A stretch of DNA of 64,000 nt, from the NCBI GenBank assembly GCA_034331105.1, contig JAXQGB010000009.1:1-64000 (forward strand), read 5' to 3'. This DNA comes from Caenicola sp034331105 (GTDB lineage: Bacteria > Synergistota > Synergistia > Synergistales > Synergistaceae). A model generated the notes under the pieces. That model was not told the origin of the DNA. It saw only the letters and a list, made by a program, of their open reading frames with translations, and ran no database searches. Of the stretch, positions 26,354 through 36,013 are shown piece after piece. The position numbers and the translations under genes were made by a program. Numbering within the stretch: the stretch's first letter is position 1; every line of letters starts with the position of its first letter.

Positions 26354-27454
26354 TTGCACTCAACTTCAAAGGGGCAGGCAACAGCCATAGGTGTTAAGTC
26401 ACACGTACTCTTCAGCAAGCTTCTTACTTCTGAAGAATACTGGGCGTTGCTGAACCTTAACAGCATCAGTGAGATAGCAGATTTCCTTAAACAGACTGAA
26501 GGATACAAAGAACACCTTGAAACTCTGCCTCCCGCGAAGGTGCACCGTGTAAATCTTGAGAATGCAGTGAAGTCGGCGATACTCTCTGAAGCAACGGCAT
26601 TCTTATTCTACCTTTCGGGACCGAGACGCCAGCTGTTTATAGACTGGCTTGGGTGGTACGAGGCAGAGCATCTGAAAAGCATTTTCAGATGGGTAAGGAC
26701 AAAGAGGCTTGACCGCGATGAAATGAGAAAACGTCTTTTTGCCGTCCCGGGATCAAAACTTTCCTATGATCTTCTGCTGAACAGCAGGGACTATAATGAT
26801 GTACTTGATGCACTTAAGGACACAAGATACCATAGGGTCCTCACAGAACCGGTCCGACGCCTTATTAATGGTGAGGAGTCTCTTTTTTCGCTTGAGATCG
26901 CGATAGACAACCTTGTAGAAACATCTTTATACAACGACCTTAAAGACCTGCCGGAAAACGAGCAGAAATTACTTGAGCCAATGTTCGGGACCAGGATAGA
27001 CCTTCTTAACCTTTACCATTTCCACAGGTGCATATGGTATTACCACATGACGCTCGAAGAGACGCTCAGCAGGATGCTCCCGGTCAAATACAAAGTAAAG
27101 ACGCACCACCTAAGGGATATGACAAAAGGCACAAGCTGGGAAGAGAGGATCGACAGGCTGGGGGCAACTTTTCCTGTTTATGCTGAAATATTCAGAAACG
27201 CCCTTCAACAGGAAGACAGGGAACTGGCACTTGAGATGTCCATAAAAAGATACAACTATCTCAAGGCCCTGGCTATATTCCAAAAGGGATCACCGGGTTT
27301 TCATACAGCTATCAGTTACTTTGTATTAAAATCTCATGAATTGGACGATGTGATCCGCGTGATAGAAGATGTCAGATATGATTATGATCGCAGGAATGCG
27401 GCCAATTACCTTATAAGGCCGATAATCACCGGGGGTGAACCCAAATGGCAGTAA
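26354..27454 (+). CDS. atpC: V-type ATPase subunit C
   Basis: The funnel-shaped subunit (V0 d/AC39 type) linking the rotor shaft to the membrane ring. The 366-aa helical protein shows the family pattern of three related helical lobes, with segments such as DLLNLYHFHRC. The start is TTG, 2 nt after the preceding stop. It overlaps subunit I by 10 bp. Confidence 0.9.
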   Translation: MHSTSKGQATAIGVKSHVLFSKLLTSEEYWALLNLNSISEIADFLKQTEGYKEHLETLPPAKVHRVNLENAVKSAILSEATAFLFYLSGPRRQLFIDWLGWYEAEHLKSIFRWVRTKRLDRDEMRKRLFAVPGSKLSYDLLLNSRDYNDVLDALKDTRYHRVLTEPVRRLINGEESLFSLEIAIDNLVETSLYNDLKDLPENEQKLLEPMFGTRIDLLNLYHFHRCIWYYHMTLEETLSRMLPVKYKVKTHHLRDMTKGTSWEERIDRLGATFPVYAEIFRNALQQEDRELALEMSIKRYNYLKALAIFQKGSPGFHTAISYFVLKSHELDDVIRVIEDVRYDYDRRNAANYLIRPIITGGEPKWQ

Positions 27455-29412
27455 TGAAGATGGTCGCACTGACCATGATAGGGCCTGACTCGGAAATGGA
27501 GCCTGTAGCCCGTCAGATGGTATTGACAGGAGGCTTCCAGCCTTTGCCGCTCGACCTTCTGGTAAACGACAGGAACCTCCGGTCTAAGGTAACGACCGCA
27601 ACAGAAAACCCGTACGACGAACTTCTGGCAAAGGTCACAACGGTATGGAAGATCGCGGGTGAGATGATCCCCGATCCATCTCCTGTCACGATCACTAAAG
27701 AGTTTACGCTTACAGCGGCCCGAAGGAAAGTTGAACAGACTTCAAAAAGGCTGGAAGTATGGGAAAAGAGAAGGGTCGCACTTTCCGAGGGGGAAGATCT
27801 TCTCACGGCCACCAAACTGTTCGTTGAAGCACTCAAAGGAACTGAATTCGGTCCGGATGAACTTGCAAGCGGGACATTCCTGATCCCATTTTTTGGCCGG
27901 CTCTCGAATGAAAACTACCAGAGGCTGACAGAGAGCAGCGAGGAGTCACCCATAACGACGAATGAACTGACAATGCTCAACGGCAACACCTGGGTCCTTG
28001 TCTTGACAGTCAAGGGACATGAAGAATCGACCCGTAAGCTTCTGGAAGCTGTCTACTTCAAGGAATTTTCATTAAAAGACATCGCATCGCAGTTAAAAGG
28101 GGTGGATCCACTTACTCTTGTAAACAAAAGGATAGCCAACCATCAGAGAGCCATCAAAGGTCTTGCAAAAGCTGCCAAAGATATGCTCAGGGAACATCGG
28201 TCCGATTACGAACTTCTCTATTCGCAGCTCTACACGATGCAGAGAGTCTATGACGTGTGCAAGGGACGGGGAGAAGTAAGCGGTATGTTCGTACTTTCAG
28301 GATGGATACCCGCTGACACCCTTGCAGGCATCAAAAAAACTGTCGAAGAAGAGGCCCCGATGACAACAGTCATGGTGGAAGAGACAAAGGACATCAGCTA
28401 TTCGGGCATACGTATACCGACGCTTTTGCAGAACAACCCTGTTTTCAGGGCTTTTCAGGACATAGTGTCAATGTACAGTCTGCCGTCTTACGGAGAGATA
28501 GATCCCTCTCCCATAGTAGCCATCTCGTTCATCCTCTTTTTTGGTTTCATGTTCGGAGATATCGGGCACGGCCTGATGATATTCCTGGGTGCAATGTTCA
28601 TGGTCAAACGGGGAATGATGAAACGTTCCTTTGGACAGGTCATTAAATCTGCAGCTGTAAGCTCTATGGTATTTGGAGTGCTTTACGGGAGCGTATTCGG
28701 GATGGAGGACATAATCCCTGCACTGTGGCTCTCTCCGATGCACGACACCAACAAACTCCTGGTGATCGCCATCTGTCTCGGAGTGTTCATGATAAGCCTG
28801 GGGCTTGTCCTCAACATGATAAAACAGTACAGGGCAAGGGACTTTGGAAGGCTGCTCTTCGACGGGCAGGGAATGGCCGGACTCATGCTCTACTGGACAA
28901 TGGCTGCCCTTGCCGCAATATACATGACGGGCACAAAGATCCCTGAGATCGCAGCTGACATAATGTGGGCCGGGATCGGAGTATTGATGCTTCTTATGAT
29001 ATTCAGGGATATCCTGGCCAGATATCTGCTGCACCAGAAAGGTGAAGGAGAATCGGCAGTCCTGAACATCTTCGAGATAATGCACCACCTGATGTCATTC
29101 GTTTCGAACACAGCGTCATTTGTAAGGCTTGCAGCCTTCGCGCTCAACCACGTCGGGCTCTCAATGGCGGTAATAATGCTCTCCGAGATGGTCCATTCCC
29201 TCCCCGGCGGAATAGTAATGAAAGGGATAATCCTCGTAATAGGAAATATCGTCATAGTATGTCTGGAAGGGCTTATTGTCTTTATCCAAACGCTAAGGCT
29301 CGAGTATTACGAGTTCTTCGGTAAATTCTACAAGGGAGGGGGAAGTGAATTCAAACCGGTCGGCTGGAAAAAGGACGGTTCCAAGTATGTTGCTCCGGCC
29401 TCCCAGAAGTAA
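27445..29412 (+). CDS. atpI: V-type ATPase subunit I
   Basis: Membrane stator subunit carrying the ion half-channels, 655 aa. The N-terminal cytoplasmic half (about 1-340) is coiled-coil-rich. The C-terminal half has about seven membrane helices, including the FGFMFGDIGHG motif after residue 360 and the conserved arginine region SFVRLAAFALNH near 560. GGGGGTG precedes the ATG. An 80-bp gap separates it from subunit K. Confidence 0.95.
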   Translation: MAVMKMVALTMIGPDSEMEPVARQMVLTGGFQPLPLDLLVNDRNLRSKVTTATENPYDELLAKVTTVWKIAGEMIPDPSPVTITKEFTLTAARRKVEQTSKRLEVWEKRRVALSEGEDLLTATKLFVEALKGTEFGPDELASGTFLIPFFGRLSNENYQRLTESSEESPITTNELTMLNGNTWVLVLTVKGHEESTRKLLEAVYFKEFSLKDIASQLKGVDPLTLVNKRIANHQRAIKGLAKAAKDMLREHRSDYELLYSQLYTMQRVYDVCKGRGEVSGMFVLSGWIPADTLAGIKKTVEEEAPMTTVMVEETKDISYSGIRIPTLLQNNPVFRAFQDIVSMYSLPSYGEIDPSPIVAISFILFFGFMFGDIGHGLMIFLGAMFMVKRGMMKRSFGQVIKSAAVSSMVFGVLYGSVFGMEDIIPALWLSPMHDTNKLLVIAICLGVFMISLGLVLNMIKQYRARDFGRLLFDGQGMAGLMLYWTMAALAAIYMTGTKIPEIAADIMWAGIGVLMLLMIFRDILARYLLHQKGEGESAVLNIFEIMHHLMSFVSNTASFVRLAAFALNHVGLSMAVIMLSEMVHSLPGGIVMKGIILVIGNIVIVCLEGLIVFIQTLRLEYYEFFGKFYKGGGSEFKPVGWKKDGSKYVAPASQK

Positions 29413-29494
29413 TTACATACATAAATGCATTATGACATAATAAAAGGTCAAGCTGATAATTTTTGTACAATTAATGTGAAGGAGTGGGTTTTTG

Positions 29495-29911
29495 ATGTTT
29501 GGACTTGCAATGTGCTGCGGCACTGTCGCAACAATGATAGGTCTGGGGTATTTGATGCAGCGCAGAGGCTATAAGGGAGGCCGCGCCTTCTATCTTTCGG
29601 GGTTGGGGCTATCATCGCTCCTCGTCTTTACAGGGGCAGCGCTGTCTCTCACGATGCACCCCGCTTTCGCTGAAGCAACTGCAGCACCTCTGGGAACAGG
29701 CGCAGGAATGGGCTTTATTGCGGCTGCTGTCTCGACAGGGCTTGCATGCCTGGGTGCGGGACTTGCCGTTGCAAGCGTCGGATCCGCAGCACTCGGACTG
29801 GTAGGAGAAAAACCCGAGATGCTGGGAACGACCCTCATCTATCTTGGACTTTCAGAAGGTATCGCTATATACGGCGTTATCGTTTCACTTCTGATACTCG
29901 GACGGATATAA
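29495..29911 (+). CDS. atpK: V-type ATPase subunit K (membrane rotor proteolipid)
   Basis: Ion-carrying c-ring subunit. The 138 aa contain one c-type helical hairpin in the C-terminal half, with a GEKPEM loop and the ion-binding glutamate at 121 in the SEGIAIYG segment. The N-terminal half has two further hydrophobic segments without ring motifs. The second ends in a signal-like site (HPAFAEA), so it may be processed. Na+ or H+ specificity cannot be read securely. ATG 29495 lies 10 nt after GAAGGAG; TTG 29492 is an alternative. Confidence 0.9.
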   Translation: MFGLAMCCGTVATMIGLGYLMQRRGYKGGRAFYLSGLGLSSLLVFTGAALSLTMHPAFAEATAAPLGTGAGMGFIAAAVSTGLACLGAGLAVASVGSAALGLVGEKPEMLGTTLIYLGLSEGIAIYGVIVSLLILGRI

Positions 29912-29927
29912 GGACAGAAGCAATATC

Positions 29928-30236
29928 ATGAAAGCTTTTCTTGTGAGCGACAACCATGACTCCCTGGTAGGCATGAGACTTGCAGGTATTCAGGGCTGCC
30001 TCGTTCACACTGCCGATGAAACTTTTGCGGCAATAGACAGAGCGCTAAAGATGCCGGACCTGGCCATTCTCGCAATTACAGAAAAGGCTGCTGAAATGGC
30101 CCCGGATGTTATTCAGCAGCTGCGAGAGCGCGGGGAACTGCCTCTTCTGGTTGAGATACCTGACAGATTCGGTACTAAACGGGGACCGGATTTTCTGACC
30201 CGCTACGTACAGGAAGCCATTGGGGTGAAAATGTAA
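29928..30236 (+). CDS. atpF: V-type ATPase subunit F
   Basis: Small central-stalk subunit (102 aa) with the CheY-like fold of the family. Its pattern is a VSDNHDSLVGMRLAGI segment at the N-terminus and PLLVEIP near 80. The stop codon overlaps the subunit E start as TAATG. Confidence 0.9.
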   Translation: MKAFLVSDNHDSLVGMRLAGIQGCLVHTADETFAAIDRALKMPDLAILAITEKAAEMAPDVIQQLRERGELPLLVEIPDRFGTKRGPDFLTRYVQEAIGVKM

Positions 30237-30850
30237 TGAAAGAAGTATCAAGTGAAAAAATAGGGACATTAAGGGACATAATCCTTGACAGAGCTGATTC
30301 CAGGAAGAAAGATCTGGTAGCAGGGGCAAGAGAGGAAGCCGAAGAATGGCTGCTGAGGGAGACAGAAAAACTTCAGCGTGAAACCAACCTTATCCTTCAG
30401 GATGCAAGAAAAAGAGCTGAAGATATCAGACGCAGGCAGATACTGTCTGCAGAGAGAGAAAAGTCTACAGAAACACTGAGACTGCAGAACAGGATACTAT
30501 CTGAAGCGCTTGGAAGGCTTCAGGACAAGCTTGTGCACATAAGGGAACGTGAAGACTATGTTGAGATCCTTGCAGGGATGTGCATAGATGCGATAAATGC
30601 CCTGAGGGAGATTAATGGACTAAAGCTTAGGCTTTCAGCAGTTGACGCAGGCCTGGCTGACTCAGTGATCTCAAAAGTAGCAGAACTTATGCCGGAAGCC
30701 GGAATTACTTTTGATCCTGAGACGGCTCCCATACTAGGCGGATGCTGGGTATCTACAAATGACGACCGCAGGCAGGTCAATGCTGACTGGCAAAGCCTGA
30801 CGCAGGAAATGGCCGATACTCTGGCTGAACGGCTCCTGCCGCTGCTTTAG
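30236..30850 (+). CDS. atpE: V-type ATPase peripheral-stalk subunit E
   Basis: The 204-aa protein has a long charged helix (about 10-100) that pairs with the G/H subunit, and a C-terminal alpha/beta domain with the conserved GGCWVSTNDDR segment near residue 165. It is translationally coupled to subunit F. Confidence 0.88.
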   Translation: MKEVSSEKIGTLRDIILDRADSRKKDLVAGAREEAEEWLLRETEKLQRETNLILQDARKRAEDIRRRQILSAEREKSTETLRLQNRILSEALGRLQDKLVHIREREDYVEILAGMCIDAINALREINGLKLRLSAVDAGLADSVISKVAELMPEAGITFDPETAPILGGCWVSTNDDRRQVNADWQSLTQEMADTLAERLLPLL

Positions 30851-30862
30851 GAGGAATGGAAC

Positions 30863-32668
30863 TTGGAGGCTAAGACGAACATCGCCCCAAATAATAAGGA
30901 AGGTACAGTTACCTTCGTCAACGGTCCTGTCATAAAGGCCTCTAATATGCGTAATTTTGCAATGCGTGAAGTTGTTAATGTCGGCCCCAAAAAGCTTATG
31001 GGTGAAATAATAAGCATGGACGGCGATAATGCAACTATTCAGGTCTATGAGGACACTGACGGGCTGAGCATCTATGAAACCGTCACCGGCACGGGTGAAC
31101 CCCTCTCTATTGAGATAGGGCCGGGACTGATAGGAAGTTTTTTCGATGGAATAGGAAGGCCTCTGGATGCCCTTCTTGAATCTGAGGGAATGTATATTTC
31201 TCCGGGCACTTCGGTCAATATGCTGAACCGTGACAAGATCTGGGAAGTGACCCCGGTTGCCAAGCCGGGCGAACTTGTAACGGGAGGTACGGTAATTGCC
31301 ACAGTACAGGAGACACCTCTCCTTCTGCACAAAATAATGGCTCCGCCTGACACTGAGGGCGAACTTACCTGGGTGATCTCAAAGGGGCCTCACAAAGGCG
31401 GCGAAATGGTCGCAAAGATCAAAGACGCGTTTGGGCGTGAACTATCAATACCCATGATCCAGAGATGGCCGGTAAGGACGCCCAGACTATACAGGGAACG
31501 CCTGCTTCCGAACGAACCATTCGTGACCGGACAGAGAGTCATCGACGGACTCTTCCCGATAGCAAAAGGTGGTACGGCATGCATCCCCGGAGGTTTTGGG
31601 ACAGGAAAAACTGTCACCCAGCACCAGCTTGCAAAATGGGGAGATGCTCAGGTAGTTATCTACATAGGCTGTGGAGAGAGAGGGAACGAAATGACAGACG
31701 TTCTTGAACAGTTCCCTGTTCTCGAAGACCCAAGATCAGGAAGACCTCTGATGGAACGAACCATCCTGATCGCCAATACATCAAATATGCCCGTTGCGGC
31801 CCGCGAAGCGTCAATTTATACAGGGATCACGATCGCCGAATATTTCCGTGACATGGGATATGACGTTGCTATAATGGCGGACTCAACTTCAAGATGGGCC
31901 GAAGCCCTTCGCGAACTTTCGGGCCGCCTTGAAGAGATACCTGCAGAAGAAGGGTTCCCGGCATATCTGCCGAGCAGGCTGGCTGAATTCTATGAAAGGG
32001 CCGGCCGTGTAGTGACATTGGGCGGAGAAAATGGCAGCATTACTGTAATAGGAGCCGTGTCGCCTCCGGGAGGGGACTTCACAGAGCCTGTTACGAGGCA
32101 CACTAAACGCTTCATCAGATGCTTCTGGGGACTGGACAAAAACCTCGCAAACGCCAGGCATTATCCTGCCATTTCCTGGATAGACTCTTACAGCGAATAT
32201 GCAGAAGAGGTAAACGGGTGGTTTTGCTCAAACGTTGACCCAAGATGGGGAGATGTCAGGGACGAGATCCGTCAGATACTTGCTGAGGACAACAAAGTCC
32301 AGCAGGTGATAAAACTGGTCGGAGAGGATGTACTTCCCGATGACCAGAGACTTGTCGCGTTCACAGCCTTTTTGATCAAGAACGGATATCTGCAGCAGAA
32401 TTCCTTTGGCTCAGACTCCTACTCTCCACCGTCAAAGGGGTTCGAAATACTTGAAGTAATAATGGATTTTTACAAGAAAGCTCTCGGACTGATCCGTAAG
32501 GGCATTCCGATATCCCTTATCAAAGAAGACGAATCAGTCGACTCTATCACGCACCTCCGTGAACTCTCACCCGATGACAAAAATGGCTTTGCTCTGGCGA
32601 GAAAGAGGATAAACGCACACCTCGACAGGGTAGCAGCTGAAAGAACAAGAAAGCTTGGAGGTGAGTAG
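30863..32668 (+). CDS. atpA: V-type ATPase catalytic subunit A
   Basis: Catalytic nucleotide-binding subunit of V1, 601 aa. The P-loop is GGFGTGKTV, where most relatives have GPFGSGKT. The catalytic glutamate region GCGERGNEM and the ADSTSRWAEALRE segment are intact, and the A-specific non-homologous insert is present (about 115-190). The start is TTG with AGGAGG 8 nt upstream (30848-30853). Confidence 0.97.
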   Translation: MEAKTNIAPNNKEGTVTFVNGPVIKASNMRNFAMREVVNVGPKKLMGEIISMDGDNATIQVYEDTDGLSIYETVTGTGEPLSIEIGPGLIGSFFDGIGRPLDALLESEGMYISPGTSVNMLNRDKIWEVTPVAKPGELVTGGTVIATVQETPLLLHKIMAPPDTEGELTWVISKGPHKGGEMVAKIKDAFGRELSIPMIQRWPVRTPRLYRERLLPNEPFVTGQRVIDGLFPIAKGGTACIPGGFGTGKTVTQHQLAKWGDAQVVIYIGCGERGNEMTDVLEQFPVLEDPRSGRPLMERTILIANTSNMPVAAREASIYTGITIAEYFRDMGYDVAIMADSTSRWAEALRELSGRLEEIPAEEGFPAYLPSRLAEFYERAGRVVTLGGENGSITVIGAVSPPGGDFTEPVTRHTKRFIRCFWGLDKNLANARHYPAISWIDSYSEYAEEVNGWFCSNVDPRWGDVRDEIRQILAEDNKVQQVIKLVGEDVLPDDQRLVAFTAFLIKNGYLQQNSFGSDSYSPPSKGFEILEVIMDFYKKALGLIRKGIPISLIKEDESVDSITHLRELSPDDKNGFALARKRINAHLDRVAAERTRKLGGE

Positions 32669-32671
32669 CCG

Positions 32672-34051
32672 GTGGCAAACGCTGAATATATCGGGGTAAA
32701 AGATATTGAAGGCCCTTTTGTTCTTGTTGAGAACGTAAGCGGCGTAGGTTACGGCGAGCTTGTTGAGATCCGTGACAGCAAAGGACATCTCCGTCATGGA
32801 CAGGTAAAGTCCCTGAGCGAAAAAGCCACACTGGTACAGGTATTCACCGGGACCGAAGACCTTGTTCCAAATACGACCAAACTGCGTTTCCTCGGAAAGC
32901 CTCTTGAGATCAGGCTCTCAAAAAATATGCTTGGACGTACCTTTAACGGTCTTGGGGAACCGAGAGACGGCTGCGGAGAGACATACGGCGGAAAAAGGGT
33001 CAATATCAACGGGCTCCCCCTTAATCCAATGGCGCGCCAGTATCCCAAGGACTTTATCAACACAGGTATCTCAGCTATCGACACACTGACGACGCTTATA
33101 AGGGGACAAAAGCTCCCTATCTTCTCAGGGAACGGACTGCCGCACAATCAACTGGCAGTACAGATAGCAACTCAGGCAAAGATCATGGGATCCGATGATT
33201 TCGCCGTTGTTTTTGCAGGAATAGGCATCAAGCATGACGACGCGGCTTATTTTACCCAGGAACTATCCAACAGGGGGCACAGCAATAACATAGTAACATT
33301 CCTGAACCTTGCCGACGATCCGGTAATAGAACGTATCGCGACTCCAAGGATGGCGCTTTCAACAGCTGAATATCTTGCCTATGAACTTGGACTGCACGTA
33401 CTTGTCATCATAACTGACATGACAAGCTACTGCGAAGCCCTCAGGGAAATAGGCGTTGCAGCCGGTGAAGTCCCCAGCCGTAAAGGGTACCCGGCCTACC
33501 TCTACAGCGACCTGGCATCTCTTTATGAAAGGGCAGGGGTCGTAAGGGGAGTCAGCGGAAGCGTTACACAGATCCCGATACTGACAATGCCCAATGACGA
33601 TATCACCCATCCTATACCTGACCTGACAGGATTTATAACGGAAGGACAGATAGTTCTGTCAAGGGACCTGGATTCAAGAAACATTTATCCTCCGATAGAC
33701 ATCCTGACCAGTCTTTCGAGGCTTATGAAAGACGGTATAGGCAAAGGATACACCAGGGAAGACCATCCCAGTGTTTCCAGCCAGCTTTTCGCTTCCTACA
33801 GCAGGGTCCAGGAGGTACGATCCCTTGCAGGAGTCGTCGGCGAGGACGAACTTTCCAAAAACGACAAGATGTCTTTGGAATTTGGAAAACTGTTCGAGGA
33901 AAAATTTCTTAAGCAGGGAAAAGAAGAGGAACGTGAAATAGGGTACTCACTTGATATGGCCTGGGAGATACTCAGCAACCTCCCGAGAAGCGAACTTACA
34001 AGAGTCTCGCTCTCAGATATCAACGAACACATAAAAAAATACACTGACTGA
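32672..34051 (+). CDS. atpB: V-type ATPase regulatory subunit B
   Basis: Non-catalytic subunit of the A3B3 hexamer, 459 aa. It lacks a normal P-loop (GNGLPHNQL at the equivalent site) as expected. The TDMTSYCEALREIG and PSRKGYPGYL-like (PSRKGYPAYL) segments are conserved. The start is GTG. It is the last gene of the operon, followed by a strong terminator. Confidence 0.97.
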   Translation: MANAEYIGVKDIEGPFVLVENVSGVGYGELVEIRDSKGHLRHGQVKSLSEKATLVQVFTGTEDLVPNTTKLRFLGKPLEIRLSKNMLGRTFNGLGEPRDGCGETYGGKRVNINGLPLNPMARQYPKDFINTGISAIDTLTTLIRGQKLPIFSGNGLPHNQLAVQIATQAKIMGSDDFAVVFAGIGIKHDDAAYFTQELSNRGHSNNIVTFLNLADDPVIERIATPRMALSTAEYLAYELGLHVLVIITDMTSYCEALREIGVAAGEVPSRKGYPAYLYSDLASLYERAGVVRGVSGSVTQIPILTMPNDDITHPIPDLTGFITEGQIVLSRDLDSRNIYPPIDILTSLSRLMKDGIGKGYTREDHPSVSSQLFASYSRVQEVRSLAGVVGEDELSKNDKMSLEFGKLFEEKFLKQGKEEEREIGYSLDMAWEILSNLPRSELTRVSLSDINEHIKKYTD

Positions 34052-34077
34052 CCTTTGATCAGCTAGGATCAGCTAAA

Positions 34078-34118
34078 AAGCTAGGCCCGGAAGTTAACTT
34101 CCGGGCCTAGCTTTATCA
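34078..34118 (+). terminator. Terminator of the V-ATPase operon
   Basis: A perfect 18-bp inverted repeat (34078-34095 with 34096-34113, centred on GTTAAC) with a short T run after it lies 26 bp past subunit B. It also faces the convergent MOSC gene. Confidence 0.9.
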
Positions 34119-34145
34119 GGCTGTTTTTCCGGTACAAAAAGAAGT

Positions 34146-34595
34146 TTAATTTTGATCCTCTATTTCAGCTGTGTCGCCTTTTTTCACTATTCCCCCTGAA
34201 ACGACCACGCAAAAAAGTCCCTCTAAAGGCAGCAGGCTGACTCCGAACGTTCTGCTCACGACGCTGGGATGATCCTCCTTGCCGACCTGGGTCACCTCAA
34301 GGACAACATCTTCCCCGAGCCTTATACTGCTTCCGGGAGCAAGTGAAGAGAGGTCAAGCCCCTCGATCAGAACGTTCTCGGCGAAATCGCCCGGACCCAT
34401 GTTCAGGCCCTTCAGCCTATTCACATTATCAAGGCTTTCAAAACTAAGGCATGTGACCTGGCGGCCCCAGTCCCCGGCATGTCCGTCGTTTTCGATCCCC
34501 TTGCCCGCAATAAAGACTGCTTCCCTGACCTCTTTCTTTAGCTGTCCCCTTTGAGGACTGACAGATATTGAGTAGACCTTTCCACTTTTTCCCAT
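34146..34595 (-). CDS. MOSC-domain protein
   Basis: A 149-aa stand-alone MOSC domain (MoCo sulfurase C-terminal fold). The PGDFAENVLIEG segment and the IRLGEDVVLEVTQVGK segment are typical. The family handles sulfur or molybdenum cofactor chemistry, but many stand-alone members have no proven role. It lies near no other cofactor gene. Confidence 0.88.
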   Translation of the reverse strand: MGKSGKVYSISVSPQRGQLKKEVREAVFIAGKGIENDGHAGDWGRQVTCLSFESLDNVNRLKGLNMGPGDFAENVLIEGLDLSSLAPGSSIRLGEDVVLEVTQVGKEDHPSVVSRTFGVSLLPLEGLFCVVVSGGIVKKGDTAEIEDQN

Positions 34596-34673
34596 GCTAA
34601 CTTCCTTCCTGCCTATCCATGAACGGATAAATGATTTTCTCCCCTGATTATAGTTCAGGGTCCGGCAGTCGGT

Positions 34674-35105
34674 CTATAGCTGCGATGTGCAGTGGGGGCA
34701 CCTCGTAGCGCTGTCGTCGATCTCTGAGAAACAAAATGGGCATTTACGCTTGGGCGCCGCAGCCGGGGCCGGCTTTGAGAGTTTGTTCGCAAAGCGTATG
34801 ACCCAGAATATGGCCCATGCCTGAATAAGGAAATTAATGATGGTGTTTATAAAAAGGCCGTAGCTTATTACAGGAAGGCCGGCTTCAACAGCTTCGGCAA
34901 GCGTTGCAACAGGAGTCCCTGACAGGTTTATGAATAGATTGGAAAAATCCACGCCGCCCAGAGCAAGCCCTATCGGCGGCATGAGAATATCAGTTACCAG
35001 AGAAGCTATCACCTTACCAAAGGCCGCACCTATTATCAAGCCCACTGCCATGTCCAAGACGTTTCCGCGCATTACAAATTTCTTAAATTCCTGCATTACT
35101 GACAT
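34674..35105 (-). CDS. mscL: Large-conductance mechanosensitive channel MscL with C-terminal zinc ribbon
   Basis: Pentameric osmotic safety valve. The N-terminal helix, TM1 (MAVGLIIGAAFGKV) and TM2 (FINTIINFLIQAWAIF) are normal. The usual amphipathic C-terminal helix is replaced by a Pro/Ala linker and a zinc-ribbon with CxxC at 122/125 and 136/139. ATG 35105, 6 nt after GGAGGT, is preferred over 35123, giving 143 aa. Confidence 0.93.
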   Translation of the reverse strand: MSVMQEFKKFVMRGNVLDMAVGLIIGAAFGKVIASLVTDILMPPIGLALGGVDFSNLFINLSGTPVATLAEAVEAGLPVISYGLFINTIINFLIQAWAIFWVIRFANKLSKPAPAAAPKRKCPFCFSEIDDSATRCPHCTSQL

Positions 35106-35224
35106 GAGAACACCTCCGCACAATTAATGATGAGATTATACCCCAAGATTAAAAATAGTATCATCTGAAAAAGACAAAAATAAACTAAAAAATCTACAGC
35201 CGGCATGCAAAAAATATTTTACCC

Positions 35225-36013
35225 TTACGATCTAAGCTTGCCAAAACTTGGGATGGAATTGATCAGTTTTACCGTATAGGGATCAACAGGGGAATTCAGC
35301 ACTTTTTCAGAAGGACCTTCCTCGCATAGGCTGCCCTCCTTCATCACCATTATCCTCTCTGCAGCATTTCCCGCAAGCAAAAGGTCGTGGGTGACGAATA
35401 TCATCGCGGTGCCGGATGCCGCATACTTTTCCAGCACTTCGACCACCTCACCGCGCGTTGACGCATCCTGCATCGAAGTCGGTTCATCGCATAACAATAT
35501 CTTAGGGGAGAGCATGAGGGCCCTGGCGATCTGCACTCTCTGCCTCTGTCCGCCGGAAAGGGAGACAGCACGCGAACCAAGTATCCTCTCGCCATTCAGT
35601 CCAAGCTCTGCAAGCAGAGCCTCTGCCCTCTCCCTGATCTTATTTTTGCCGATATCAATCCTCGCAATAACTGCCGGTTCACACACAGCATCAAGTGCAG
35701 AAAGTCCGGGAGGTATGGCTCCGTATGGATCCTGCTGGACATAACCGCATTTTTGCCTGACTTTTGCCAGTTCTTCAGCACCCATCAGAGAGAGATCCCT
35801 ACCGAAGAGAGCAACACGGCCGCTCTCCGGCTTTACAAGTCCGACAAGAGCGCGCAGCAGTGTGGTCTTGCCGCTGCCGGATCCACCCACCACGGCCAGT
35901 GTTTCTCCGGGAGACAGGGAGAGAGAGACATCACTGACAGCTTTGTGGACTGAGCCCTTTTTGGACCTGAAACTTACTGTAAGTCCCACTGCTTCAATAA
36001 TTATGTTATCCAT
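35225..36013 (-). CDS. Peptide-type ABC transporter ATPase (DppF-like)
   Basis: Second of two nucleotide-binding subunits of a dipeptide/oligopeptide/nickel-type importer, 262 aa. Walker A is GGSGSGKTT, the signature is LSGGQRQR and Walker B is LLCDEPTSMQD, in which the usual TSALD is changed. It lacks the long C-terminal extension of classical DppF. It overlaps the upstream ATPase gene by 8 bp and ends the operon. Confidence 0.93.
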   Translation of the reverse strand: MDNIIIEAVGLTVSFRSKKGSVHKAVSDVSLSLSPGETLAVVGGSGSGKTTLLRALVGLVKPESGRVALFGRDLSLMGAEELAKVRQKCGYVQQDPYGAIPPGLSALDAVCEPAVIARIDIGKNKIRERAEALLAELGLNGERILGSRAVSLSGGQRQRVQIARALMLSPKILLCDEPTSMQDASTRGEVVEVLEKYAASGTAMIFVTHDLLLAGNAAERIMVMKEGSLCEEGPSEKVLNSPVDPYTVKLINSIPSFGKLRS

